37,732 bases of DNA from UBA2266 sp964406945 (GTDB taxonomy: Bacteria > Planctomycetota > Phycisphaerae > Sedimentisphaerales > Anaerobacaceae): the NCBI GenBank assembly GCA_964406945.1, contig CAYOTO010000031.1, positions 1 through 37,732 of the forward strand. Reading direction: 5' to 3'. Made by a program: the position numbers and the translations under genes. How positions within the stretch are numbered: the first letter of the stretch is position 1; each line of letters starts with the position of its first letter. The notes below the pieces were generated by a model. It made no database searches. It saw only the letters and a list, made by a program, of their open reading frames with translations, and was not told the origin of the DNA. Positions 7,313-15,564 of the stretch are shown in pieces.

Positions 7313-8872
7313 ATGAGCAAAAGCAGGATGGTTATCGGATTTCTGGTGTTTCTGGCTGTTATCCTGTCGAACGCCGTTGTCTTTGCAGACATCGAGCTTC
7401 CGGCAATCATAGGCGACAATATGGTGCTTCAGGCCGGTGAGCCGGTGGGGCTTTGGGGCTGGGCCGATCCCGGCGAGAAGGTGTCGGTGGATGTCAGTTG
7501 GCACACTATGACCTGGGCGGTAACCGCCGACGAGCAGGGCAAGTGGAAATTCAAAGTTACGGCCCCGGAAGCGGGCGGGCCTCATGAAATAACACTCAAG
7601 GGCAAGAACGAGGTCAAGGTCTCCAATATCCTGGCCGGTGAGGTTTGGGTCTGCTCGGGCCAGTCAAATATGCAGTGGCCGGTCAGTGCGGCCAACAACG
7701 CTCCGGAAGAGATAGCGGCGGCCGATTACCCGAAAATGCGGCTTTTCAGTGTGAAAAGAGAGGTTGCGGATGAGCCGCAGGCCGACTGTGAAGGACAATG
7801 GGTCGAATGCAGTCCTGAGACGGTTCCGAATTTCACTGCCGTGGGGTACTTTTTCGGCCGTGAGTTGCACAAGGAACTTAAGGTTCCGGTAGGGCTGATC
7901 CATACTTCGTGGGGCGGCACACCGGCTGAAGCCTGGACCAGCGAAGGTTTTTTGAAGTCGAATGATGAGTTTACCCCTATTCTGGAACGCTACAAGAATG
8001 CTGTCGACAACTGGGACAGCATTATGGCAGAGCATGAGCAGAAGGTGCAGGAATGGGAAAAGAAGGCGGCCGCGGCAAGGGCCGAGGGCAAGAAAGCTCC
8101 CGGCGGCAGGCCTCGCCGGCCTTACGGGCCCGGCCATCCGCACAGTCCTTCGGGGCTGTTTAACGCCATGATCGCCCCGATAATCCCGTACGGCATTCAA
8201 GGGGCTATCTGGTATCAGGGTGAGTCCAATGCGGGAAGGGCTTACCAGTATCGGGAACTCTTCCCGGCTATGATAAACAGTTGGCGGTCGCATTGGGCTC
8301 AAGGTGATTTTCCGTTTTTGTTCGTTCAGCTTGCGAACTTCATGCAGGCCGAGGATGAGCCGGGTGATAGTGCATGGGCGGAGCTGCGCGAGGCCCAGAC
8401 GATGGCATTGAATCTGAAGAATACCGGTATGGCGGTGATAATTGACATCGGTGAAGCTGACGATATCCATCCGAGGAACAAGCAGGACGTCGGCAAACGC
8501 CTCGCTCTATGGGCTTTGAACAAGACTTACGGCAGAAATGTGGTATATTCCGGCCCGCTGTACAAGAGCATGGAAGTGGAAGGAAATAAGGTCATATTGC
8601 AATTCACCAATATCGACGGCGGTCTTGTGGCCAAGGGCGGCGAGCCGCTGAAGGGGTTTGCAATCGCCGGTGAGGATAAGAAATTCGTCTGGGCCGATGC
8701 CAGGATCGAAGACAACAAGGTGGTTGTCAGCAGCGAAAAAGTGTCCGAGCCGGTGGCTGTCCGCTATGCATGGGCCGACAACCCCGTCTGTAATCTGTAC
8801 AACGAGGCCGGGCTTCCGGCATCGCCCTTCAGGACAGACCAGTGGCCGGGTGTAACGCAGGGCAAGAAATGA
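7313..8872 (+). CDS. Secreted sialate O-acetylesterase-type SGNH hydrolase
   Basis: This 519-residue protein belongs to the family annotated as sialate O-acetylesterase, SGNH-type enzymes that remove O-acetyl groups from sugars; in planctomycetes the substrate is often some other acetylated polysaccharide. A signal peptide spans about residues 1-26 (hydrophobic core VIGFLVFLAVILSNAVVFA). The N-terminal beta-rich part has GDNMVLQ. The nucleophile is Ser118 in CSGQSNMQWP, and the catalytic Asp/His pair lies in DDIHPRN. A charged, proline/glycine-rich insert sits around residues 235-275. I chose the ATG at 7313, which follows AAGGAG by 8 bases; an upstream in-frame alternative would put 11 residues before the signal peptide. 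It is a single-gene unit ending in a strong terminator. Confidence 0.88.
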   Translation: MSKSRMVIGFLVFLAVILSNAVVFADIELPAIIGDNMVLQAGEPVGLWGWADPGEKVSVDVSWHTMTWAVTADEQGKWKFKVTAPEAGGPHEITLKGKNEVKVSNILAGEVWVCSGQSNMQWPVSAANNAPEEIAAADYPKMRLFSVKREVADEPQADCEGQWVECSPETVPNFTAVGYFFGRELHKELKVPVGLIHTSWGGTPAEAWTSEGFLKSNDEFTPILERYKNAVDNWDSIMAEHEQKVQEWEKKAAAARAEGKKAPGGRPRRPYGPGHPHSPSGLFNAMIAPIIPYGIQGAIWYQGESNAGRAYQYRELFPAMINSWRSHWAQGDFPFLFVQLANFMQAEDEPGDSAWAELREAQTMALNLKNTGMAVIIDIGEADDIHPRNKQDVGKRLALWALNKTYGRNVVYSGPLYKSMEVEGNKVILQFTNIDGGLVAKGGEPLKGFAIAGEDKKFVWADARIEDNKVVVSSEKVSEPVAVRYAWADNPVCNLYNEAGLPASPFRTDQWPGVTQGKK

Positions 8873-8902
8873 TACGGCCAGGTCAGCCATTTGTAAAAAT
8901 TT

Positions 8903-8937
8903 GGCAGCAGCCCTGACCAGGGCTGCTGCCTTTTTTT
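8903..8937 (+). terminator. Intrinsic terminator after the esterase gene
   Basis: A perfect 12-bp GC-rich stem (8903-8914 with 8919-8930, tetraloop GACC) is followed by seven Ts. It lies 30 bases after the esterase stop and isolates that gene from the antiporter operon. Confidence 0.93.
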
Positions 8938-8958
8938 ATGTTTTCCTCAGAAAATTGT

Positions 8959-8987
8959 TTGCGATTGGCCGGCGACGGGTCTAATCT
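8959..8987 (+). promoter_or_regulatory. Possible promoter of the antiporter operon
   Basis: TTGCGA (8959-8964), 17 bases and TAATCT (8982-8987) lie between the esterase terminator and the first antiporter gene. The match is weak and the leader would be about 85 bases long. Confidence 0.3.
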
Positions 8988-9080
8988 GTTGGGTTTTGAG
9001 TTATTCCGTCCGTAATCTTTTTTGCATCGAGCATCCTTTATTATTTGCAGCCAGAGACTGCGAATAGGCGAGGCATTGCC

Positions 9081-10781
9081 ATGGATATTATTACAGCTTC
9101 GGCTTCTGTTCACGGCGAGGGTTTGAATATAATTCTGCTGATCGGGATCGCCATCTTTGGCGGAACCGTCGGCGCGCGGTTGTTCCAGCGGCTGAATATA
9201 CCCAGGATAGTCGGTTTTGTCGCAATAGGCATAGTCCTCGGACCGGTCTTGAGGATTATCGAGCAGCGGACCATTGCCGACCTGGAGCCTTTTAACATAT
9301 TCGCGCTTGGCATCATCGGGTTTCTGATAGGCGGCGAACTCAGACGCGAGATATTCACCAGATTCGGGCGTCAGGTGATTCAGATCCTTCTTTTCGAAGG
9401 ACTTGCGGCTTTCAGCATGGTTGGCACCCTGAGCTTTTTGGTCATGATAAGCTTTACGGGCGAGTGGAAGATTTCTCTCGCCACGGCGGTGGTATTCGGA
9501 GCCATTTGTGCGGCAACGGACCCGGCGTCGACGATGAGCGTCCTGTGGGAGTACAAAGCGCGAGGTCCGCTGACCTCGATGTTAACCGCGATAGTCGCCC
9601 TCGACGACGCTCTGGCTCTGACGTTGTACACCATCTGCGTGAGCATAGCGGGTGTAATCATGGGCGGTGGCGAGGTCGGATTTGCCAGTGCGATGCTGAC
9701 GAGCGTTTTTGAGATCGTCGGTTCTGTTGTGGTGGGCCTGGTTGCCGGATTCGTTCTGAACTGGATACTCAAGCGCACCGACGAGCCCGAGCGCGTGCTG
9801 ATTTTCTGCATAAGCGCGGCACTGCTGATTATAGGTGTGGCTCTGACGCACGAACTGGATGTCATCATAGCGACCATGACCCTGGGCGTGGTGCTGGTGA
9901 ACGTCGGAACCAGGAAAGTCGTTGCCAGTTTCGAGCTGGTTCACAGGTTTGCGGCCCCGCTTTACGTGCTCTTCTTCGTGCTGGTGGGAGCCAGGCTGCG
10001 TATAGCCGATTTCAGCCTTCATGTTGTTCTGCTGGCTCTGGCCTACATTGTCGGCAGTGTAATCGGCAAGACCAGTGGAGCGTGGCTCGGCGCAAAGCGG
10101 TCCAGGTCGGTGCCGACCATTCGCAAGTACCTGGGGTTTTGTCTGTACCAGCAGGGGACGATTGCCATCGCTCTGCTTCTGATGGCCAGTTCCAGGTTCG
10201 AGGGCGATTTTCGGGACACCATGCTTTCGGTGATTGTTTCCGGTGTTTTCGTTTTTCAGTTGATCGGTCCGGTCTTCGTCAAAATCGGCTCAAAGAAAGC
10301 GGGTGAAGCCGGCATGAACATTACCGAAGAGGATCTGATGCGCACCTACAAGGTGGAGGACGTCATGGACAAAGACGTTCCGACGATTCGTGCGGGTATG
10401 CCTTTGTGCGAGGTGCTCAACGTATTCAGCAGCACAGATCGGTTCTATTATCCTGTCACCGGCGAAGGCGGCAAGCTCATAGGTGCTGTGACCATGGATG
10501 GTATTCGCAACACTTTTTCGACGCAGGAGTTGAATGACTGGCTCGTGGCTTTGGATATAGCGGAGCCGATTCTCGGCAGAGTGGAGCAGGCGATGCCGCT
10601 GGCTGATGCGTTGGAAAAAGCCAAACAGTTGGAAGCTGAGTATCTTCCGGTGGTATCTTCCAGTGCCGACGCCGAACACGTGGGGATTCTCAGTACGCGA
10701 CTGGCCCACCGGAGACTGGCGGCGGACGTGCTGGCCAAGCAGAAAGAATGTGATATGATGTATCTGGCGACACAGGCTTAG
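9081..10781 (+). CDS. Cation:proton antiporter with C-terminal CBS pair
   Basis: This 566-residue protein has about 12 hydrophobic segments over residues 10-405, then a soluble tail. The membrane part is of the monovalent cation:proton antiporter (CPA) type: GFVAIGIVLGP near the start, AATDPAS near residue 144 as in CPA1 exchangers, and an acidic pair ALDDALAL near 173 in the ion-binding helix. Residues about 424-555 look like two CBS domains (VEDVMDKDVPTIRAG and a second repeat), which usually bind adenine nucleotides or sense ionic strength. I use the ATG at 9081 behind AGGCGAGG. It probably exchanges Na+ or K+ for H+ across the inner membrane. It leads a three-gene unit with an EIIA-like protein and a second antiporter. 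Confidence 0.88.
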   Translation: MDIITASASVHGEGLNIILLIGIAIFGGTVGARLFQRLNIPRIVGFVAIGIVLGPVLRIIEQRTIADLEPFNIFALGIIGFLIGGELRREIFTRFGRQVIQILLFEGLAAFSMVGTLSFLVMISFTGEWKISLATAVVFGAICAATDPASTMSVLWEYKARGPLTSMLTAIVALDDALALTLYTICVSIAGVIMGGGEVGFASAMLTSVFEIVGSVVVGLVAGFVLNWILKRTDEPERVLIFCISAALLIIGVALTHELDVIIATMTLGVVLVNVGTRKVVASFELVHRFAAPLYVLFFVLVGARLRIADFSLHVVLLALAYIVGSVIGKTSGAWLGAKRSRSVPTIRKYLGFCLYQQGTIAIALLLMASSRFEGDFRDTMLSVIVSGVFVFQLIGPVFVKIGSKKAGEAGMNITEEDLMRTYKVEDVMDKDVPTIRAGMPLCEVLNVFSSTDRFYYPVTGEGGKLIGAVTMDGIRNTFSTQELNDWLVALDIAEPILGRVEQAMPLADALEKAKQLEAEYLPVVSSSADAEHVGILSTRLAHRRLAADVLAKQKECDMMYLATQA

Positions 10782-11048
10782 GCGCACCCGGGCCTGGATA
10801 CATGAAACGGCTGACTAAGGGCCGTTTGCAAAATTGTGGAGAGCGAGGGGGTAGAAACGTCCTGAAGAAGCACCGGACGTTTGTAAATGTTCAGCTTGAA
10901 CTTACGCGCAATGCTGCAGCCGGTGTTGTGCTTTGCTGAACGTGACCGATTTGCTCCGAGGTTCGGTCTATTTCGAATAATCAGGGTCCATACGGGCCCG
11001 ATGTTTTGTTTTGAGTTCTATGGAATGAAGGAAAGGCGGAAGTTTGAT
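10782..11048 (+). promoter_or_regulatory. Leader with three hairpins ahead of the EIIA-like gene
   Basis: The 267 bases between the first antiporter and the EIIA-like gene contain three perfect hairpins: AAACGGC/GCCGTTT (10805-10827), AAACGTCC/GGACGTTT (10855-10882) and GACCGA/TCGGTC (10944-10968). None is followed by a T-run, so they are not classic terminators. They could be RNA processing or regulatory elements. The frame of the next gene is open through part of this stretch, but the residues encoded there do not look like protein. Confidence 0.35.
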
Positions 11049-11867
11049 ATGGAACTTGCCAATGTCTTGAGAAAAGACTGTATTGTTGCCGACGCAGACG
11101 TTCGCTCCAAGTCGGACGTCCTGTTAAAGATCGCGGAGGTGGCCAAACGTTGTCCGGTTCTGGAGAATGTTTCACGGGAAGAAATACTTACGGCTCTGCG
11201 TAACCGCGAGGAATTGGGTTCGACAGGATTCGGAGCGGGTATGGCTATTCCGCACTGTCGGCTCGAGAGCGTTAAGGAATTTGTGGTCGGTGTGATTACG
11301 GTTCCGGACGGAGTGGATTTTGAGGCGATGGATAAGAAAAAGGTTCGGCTGTTTGTCTTTATCATAGCTCCCAAGCCGCAGTCGAACAGACACATTCAAC
11401 TGCTATCTACTATCTCAAGGAATCTCTCGGTTGCCGGGCGGGTGGATAAGATCATTTCTGCCGGAGATACCGACGGCATATACCGCAGCATACTCGGAAC
11501 ACCCGAAGTCGATGCCCACGAAGTCGAAACGGTCGACAGGGATCTATTCTACGTCGTGGTTGAAGACGATGAGAAGTTCCATCAGATACTGGAAATACTC
11601 GCCGGGCTCGCCAGCGATCGGATGACAGTGCTCGAATCACAGTCGGTGGGTTCGTACCTGGCGAAGATTCCTCTGTTTGCAGACATGTGGCGTGATGAGC
11701 CCAGCCGATTTGGCAAGATCATTCTGTGCATAGTAAACCACGGACTTACCAATGAAGCGATTCGACGCATCGAAGCGGTGGCCGGCGACCTGAACAAGTC
11801 GACCGGAATTATGCTGACGGTACAACCGGTTTATTACCATGCCGGATCGCTGCGAGTTGATTTTTAG
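11049..11867 (+). CDS. EIIA(Ntr)-like phosphocarrier domain joined to a PII-like domain
   Basis: This 272-residue protein begins with a PTS EIIA type-2 (fructose/nitrogen) domain, residues 1 to about 150. It contains the phospho-acceptor His69 in GFGAGMAIPHCR, the family hallmark. Residues about 165-272 form a second domain whose predicted order (strand LFYVVVED, helix, strand MTVLESQ, loop, strand KIILCIVN, helix, strand IMLTVQPV) resembles the ferredoxin-like fold of PII signalling proteins; this is inference. I chose the ATG at 11049 because it starts the EIIA domain cleanly and follows GCGGAAG; the open frame extends to 10887 without family-like sequence. Sitting between two antiporters, it probably regulates them in response to phosphorylation or a small ligand. 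No HPr or EI gene is in the window. Confidence 0.8.
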   Translation: MELANVLRKDCIVADADVRSKSDVLLKIAEVAKRCPVLENVSREEILTALRNREELGSTGFGAGMAIPHCRLESVKEFVVGVITVPDGVDFEAMDKKKVRLFVFIIAPKPQSNRHIQLLSTISRNLSVAGRVDKIISAGDTDGIYRSILGTPEVDAHEVETVDRDLFYVVVEDDEKFHQILEILAGLASDRMTVLESQSVGSYLAKIPLFADMWRDEPSRFGKIILCIVNHGLTNEAIRRIEAVAGDLNKSTGIMLTVQPVYYHAGSLRVDF

Positions 11868-11903
11868 AGTGAGTACCCTTTTATAGAAGAAACGAAGATT
11901 TAT

Positions 11904-13160
11904 ATGATTGCTTACGTATCTGATTTGCACATTTCTCCACTGGCGATTATCGGGTTTGCAACTGTCGCGGGCTTCTATTGCGGCAACTGGTTCAAGCGTT
12001 TGCGTTTGCCTTCGCTGGTGGGGTACATGGCTCTGGGCATAGTCCTCGGTCCCAGTGTTTTTGGACTGTTCGAAGAATCCAATCTCGACCACCTTTCGTT
12101 CATAACCCAGATGTCTCTGGGATTCGTTGCATTCAGCATAGGTTCTGAACTAAGCATTTCGTCCCTAAGACACCTGGGTATGGGAATCGTGTCTATTATT
12201 CTGGCCGAATCTTTGATTGCCTTCAGTGTTGTATGCGCTGCGGTGTATGCGTTCACGGGGGATTTTGTGCTGGCTCTGGTTTTCGGTTCGGTGGCGCCGG
12301 CCAGTGCTCCGGCAGGCACGGTTGCCGTGATACACGAGTACAGAGCCAAAGGCAGTCTCACCAAAGCGCTTTATGCGGTTGTGGGATTCGACGACGGACT
12401 GGCCATAATAATCTTCGGCTTCGCCGCCGCGGTCGCCAAGAGCCTGCTGGTAAGCGAGGGGACCGGCGAGGCAATAAGCATTCTGCCGGCGATGCTTGTG
12501 CCGCTTAAGGAAATAGGACTCAGCATAGTCACGGGAACCGTGATCGGATACGCTTTTTGCTGGATGGTTCGCAAAACGCAGAATTCGCGCGATATTTTTG
12601 TACTCACCTTCGGTGCTGTAATGCTGGCGACCGGAATAAGCGCAATGCTGCACCTTTCGCTCATTATGACGAACATGGTGATTGGCTTCATACTGGTCAA
12701 TACACGCCGCGAGAGTCAGACTCACCGCGTCGTGGCTCCCTTGCATGAAGTCATGCCGCTGATATTCGTTCTGTTCTTTTCTCTGGCCGGGGCTCATTTA
12801 AATCTCGGTGCGCTGCCTTCGCTGGGTCTGACGGGTCTGGTCTATATTCTAGCCAGATCGGCCGGTCTGATCGGGGGTGCGTACGTGGGCGGTTCCATAG
12901 GAAGAGTTGACAAGAAGATCAAAAAGTATATCGGGATGGGGATTCTATCCCAGGCGGGCGTTGCGATCGGTCTGTCTCTGATTATTCAGCACGAATTCGG
13001 GTTGTTGGATGCCGAATACGGACTTCCGCATGCTGCAAAGATCGGCAGCGGAGTCCTTGCTACCGTGACCGCCACCTGTATTTTCTTTGAAATTATCGGG
13101 CCTATTCTGACGAAAGTCGCACTCACAAAGGCGGGTGAAATTCCCGAAGATGCCGCTTAA
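11904..13160 (+). CDS. Second cation:proton antiporter (Kef/CPA-type, membrane domain only)
   Basis: This 418-residue, strongly hydrophobic protein has about 12 membrane segments and no soluble tail. The opening (RLPSLVGYMALGIVLGPSVFG) and the acidic pair in VVGFDDGLAI near residue 162 mark a cation:proton antiporter. Where the first antiporter has ATDPAS, this one has APASAPAGT, so the two are not recent duplicates and may differ in ion choice. The start lies 36 bases after the EIIA-like gene. It may act alone or pair with the first antiporter. A weak hairpin (AGACC/GGTCT, 13160-13176) with a T6 run at 13184-13189 follows the stop. Confidence 0.87.
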   Translation: MIAYVSDLHISPLAIIGFATVAGFYCGNWFKRLRLPSLVGYMALGIVLGPSVFGLFEESNLDHLSFITQMSLGFVAFSIGSELSISSLRHLGMGIVSIILAESLIAFSVVCAAVYAFTGDFVLALVFGSVAPASAPAGTVAVIHEYRAKGSLTKALYAVVGFDDGLAIIIFGFAAAVAKSLLVSEGTGEAISILPAMLVPLKEIGLSIVTGTVIGYAFCWMVRKTQNSRDIFVLTFGAVMLATGISAMLHLSLIMTNMVIGFILVNTRRESQTHRVVAPLHEVMPLIFVLFFSLAGAHLNLGALPSLGLTGLVYILARSAGLIGGAYVGGSIGRVDKKIKKYIGMGILSQAGVAIGLSLIIQHEFGLLDAEYGLPHAAKIGSGVLATVTATCIFFEIIGPILTKVALTKAGEIPEDAA

Positions 13161-13189
13161 GACCTGTTGCCGGTCTCAAGGTGTTTTTT
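13160..13189 (+). terminator. Weak terminator-like hairpin after the second antiporter
   Basis: A 5-bp stem (13160-13164 with 13172-13176) is followed after seven bases by six Ts. The gap between stem and T-run makes it a weak candidate, but the position, directly at the antiporter stop, is right. Confidence 0.35.
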
Positions 13190-13305
13190 CGGAAGATACA
13201 CAAAGACCGCTTAAAAGGGCTGCAATAGAGGTTATGAAACGGCTTGCCGCAAGCCGATAGAAGAAATACGGCGTCACAAGCTGAAAAGAAGATTTGGGTG
13301 GCCAA

Positions 13306-13707
13306 TTGAGGCGATTTGGGTTCGCTAAGAATAGAAGGCTTGTCAATAACGAGCAGTTCAGGGCGGTTCTGTCGCATAATGTCTGTTGCCGCAGCGGTCT
13401 TCTGGGACTATACGCGGCCCCGAACGATTGTGGTTACTCTCGCCTCGGAATCTCGATCGGCAGGCACTGCGGCAATGCAGTGGTCCGCAACAGGCTGAAA
13501 AGGCTGGTTCGCGAGAGTTTCCGGCAGAACCAGGATCGAATTCCGGCAGGGTTTGATTATCTGGTTCTCGTCGCCCGCAGACGCGGCCGAAAAGGCGAAG
13601 ACCTCAAGCGGGCGGTACGTTGTATATCGTTCGAAGAAGTGAGCAGCAGACTTCTGACGATGGTCCGTGAGGTAGTCAGGCGGCTCGAAATGTCCGGACG
13701 GCCGTGA
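13306..13707 (+). CDS. rnpA: Ribonuclease P protein component
   Basis: This 133-residue protein is RnpA, the protein subunit that helps the RNase P ribozyme bind precursor tRNA. It begins RRFGFAKNRRLVNN, carries the family Phe and central aromatic positions, and has the RNR signature GNAVVRNRLKRLVRESFR. No ATG is available; TTG at 13306 gives the usual short basic N-terminus, and TTG at 13294 is the alternative. In most bacteria rnpA follows rpmH (L34) and precedes yidD/yidC. Neither partner is here: the 145 bases upstream contain only a hairpin (13240-13256), and a MerR-type gene follows. Confidence 0.93.
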   Translation: MRRFGFAKNRRLVNNEQFRAVLSHNVCCRSGLLGLYAAPNDCGYSRLGISIGRHCGNAVVRNRLKRLVRESFRQNQDRIPAGFDYLVLVARRRGRKGEDLKRAVRCISFEEVSSRLLTMVREVVRRLEMSGRP

Positions 13708-13762
13708 AAGAGAGACGACCGCACGCCACCGGCAACGTTAAGCAAGTAGTGGAGTTTTTGTT

Positions 13763-14002
13763 TTGAGCGGCAAGGACAGGCTTATGGCTGTTGGGGAGGC
13801 GGCAAAAAAGGCTGGCGTTTCGCGTCAATCTCTGCAATATTATCTGATGGTCGGATTGTTGGAGCCAACTGAGGTTACGACAACCGGCCGAAGACTCTTT
13901 GACGACAAAAGCGTCGAAAGGATTAAGCTTATAAAGCGGCTTAATGACAGCGGTTATCCACTGCGGGCCATAAGAGAGCTGTTTATGGAAGGCCGAATGT
14001 GA
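13763..14002 (+). CDS. Minimal MerR-type DNA-binding protein
   Basis: This 79-residue protein is little more than a winged helix-turn-helix of the MerR type: VGEAAKKAGVSRQSLQYYLMVGLLEPTE followed by the wing (TTTGRRLFDDKSVERI) and a second helical pair. The dimerisation helix and effector domain of full MerR regulators are missing. Start choice is uncertain: TTG at 13763 has GGAG at a good distance, and ATG at 13784 would drop seven residues. It ends 17 bases before the mlaD-like gene, so it probably shares its transcript. Targets are unknown. Confidence 0.75.
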   Translation: MSGKDRLMAVGEAAKKAGVSRQSLQYYLMVGLLEPTEVTTTGRRLFDDKSVERIKLIKRLNDSGYPLRAIRELFMEGRM

Positions 14003-14019
14003 TGCGAAAGGGGATTTGA

Positions 14020-15003
14020 GTGAGTGATTATGAGACGACTCAGACAAGACGAAATCTGATCGTCGGAGTTTTCGTAATGGTCGCGCTGGCGGCGCTGGTG
14101 TGGCTTATCTTTAAATTTGGCGAACTGCCTTCGATGGTAAGCCAGATGGGGGCTTATAACGTGACGGTTCGCCTCCCGTCGGCGCCTGGAATTGAGAGAG
14201 ACACTTCCGTCAAGTTCTGCGGCTATCAGATCGGGACCGTTACCCGAGTGCGTCGTCCCAGAGTGATGGAGAATCTCGAAACGGGTGAAGTGTACCACCA
14301 GGTGCCCGTTACTATCAGTGTAGACGATGCGTACAAAGAGATACCCGCAACTGTCGTGCCCACAGTAATGACTCGCGGGCTCGGCAGCAGCTTTATTGAA
14401 CTGCGTGCGCCCGAATACGAACCGAATGCACCGCCGAAAGAGTTTCTCGAGGACGGAATCGAATTACAGGGTGTGTTGGGCGGCAGTGCGGATATTCTTC
14501 CGGAGCATATTCAGGACAAGCTGGAATCGGCCCTTGATGAATTCACCGTTCTGATGGCTAACGCAAACGAAGTGCTGGGAGACAAGGAAAACAAGGAAAA
14601 CTTAAAGGCGAGTCTGGCCAATATTCGCCGGCTGACGTCCAAGGCTGATGAGGTTATAGAGAGAGCCAAGAAGTCTCTCGATACGGCCGAGAACGCCTTG
14701 AAGGAAATACAGGGGTTCGGTAGGGACGGACGGGCGACTTTGAAGAGCATCGAAGCCAGGGCCGAAGTGCTGGTTGACGCCCTGACTGAGGTGAGTGAAG
14801 AGCTCAGTGGGACCCTGGCCGAAACCAGGCAAATAATGGAGAAAATCAACAGCGGCAAGGGATCGGCGGGGCGATTCGTTAACGACGGCAAGCTTTATGA
14901 GAGCCTGCTCGAGAACGTCGACCAGTTGCAGTTGGTGCTCAAAGAGGTGGAAGAGTTCATCAGGCATTCCAAGAAAAAAGGCGTTCCACTTAAACTCAAA
15001 TAA
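14020..15003 (+). CDS. MlaD/MCE family lipid-transport protein
   Basis: This 327-residue protein has one N-terminal membrane helix (about 13-33, LIVGVFVMVALAALVWLIF), one MCE domain (about 45-150, with GIERDTSVKFCGYQIGTV and VMTRGLGSSFIEL), and a long helical, coiled-coil-prone tail (about 170-327). MCE proteins hold lipids between the inner and outer membranes of diderm bacteria, usually with an MlaE permease and MlaF ATPase. Neither partner is adjacent. The start is GTG at 14020 behind AAAGGGGA. It sits between the MerR-like gene and a UPF0158 gene in a tight same-strand series. Confidence 0.88.
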   Translation: MSDYETTQTRRNLIVGVFVMVALAALVWLIFKFGELPSMVSQMGAYNVTVRLPSAPGIERDTSVKFCGYQIGTVTRVRRPRVMENLETGEVYHQVPVTISVDDAYKEIPATVVPTVMTRGLGSSFIELRAPEYEPNAPPKEFLEDGIELQGVLGGSADILPEHIQDKLESALDEFTVLMANANEVLGDKENKENLKASLANIRRLTSKADEVIERAKKSLDTAENALKEIQGFGRDGRATLKSIEARAEVLVDALTEVSEELSGTLAETRQIMEKINSGKGSAGRFVNDGKLYESLLENVDQLQLVLKEVEEFIRHSKKKGVPLKLK

Positions 15004-15020
15004 CAACTGGTGGTGCGATA

Positions 15021-15509
15021 ATGGTAGTTAAGCTCAGTGATATTGTCGAAAAGATGCAGATGCAGCCGCTAGATGGCGGGGTGTACCTGAACAGGACGAC
15101 AGGCGAAACCGTGCTGTTAACTGAAGAGGAGATAATGGCGGCCGAATCCGACGATGATGTTGAGCAGGGGTTTTTTAAGCCCGAGCAACTGGAATTGGTG
15201 CGGCAAATCCTGGAGGATGAGGAAGAGGGCGGTAAGGATTTCGCAAGACTGCCCGACAAGAGGGAAATACATGAGTACAGATTCATGAGGGAGTTTATCC
15301 AAACGGTCGAAGACGAAAGGACGTACAGGATTCTGTCGTCGGCGATCACCGGCAGCGGTGCGTTTCGACGTTTCAAGGACTGTGCCGATGAATTCGACGT
15401 ACTCGACGACTGGTATGAGTATCGCGACGAACGGTATAGAGAGATAGCAGCCGACTGGTGCGAAACAAATGAAATCGAATTCGTCGACGATACCGACAAG
15501 GCGAGCTAA
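15021..15509 (+). CDS. UPF0158 family protein of unknown function
   Basis: This 162-residue acidic protein matches the UPF0158 pattern: an N-terminal segment with a Gly-containing turn and TGET, then LPDKREIHEYRFMREFI, an AITGSGAFRRFKD block, and a C-terminal DDWYEYRDERYREIAADWCETNEI block. No enzymatic motif, signal peptide or membrane segment is present, so it is probably cytoplasmic. It starts 17 bases after the MCE gene and appears to be the last gene of the rnpA-led series. A short hairpin (ACGGCT/AGCCGT, 15539-15556) without a T-run follows and may help end convergent transcripts. Confidence 0.8.
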   Translation: MVVKLSDIVEKMQMQPLDGGVYLNRTTGETVLLTEEEIMAAESDDDVEQGFFKPEQLELVRQILEDEEEGGKDFARLPDKREIHEYRFMREFIQTVEDERTYRILSSAITGSGAFRRFKDCADEFDVLDDWYEYRDERYREIAADWCETNEIEFVDDTDKAS

Positions 15510-15564
15510 GATGCACGGCAAGTACCTTTTCGGTGTTGACGGCTACAGGAAGCCGTAGCGGGCC

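Noticed and set aside
13161..13305. Possible rpmH (L34) upstream of rnpA
   Set aside because: All three plus-strand frames were read; the only ATG frame gives eight codons and no Arg/Lys-rich L34 sequence appears.
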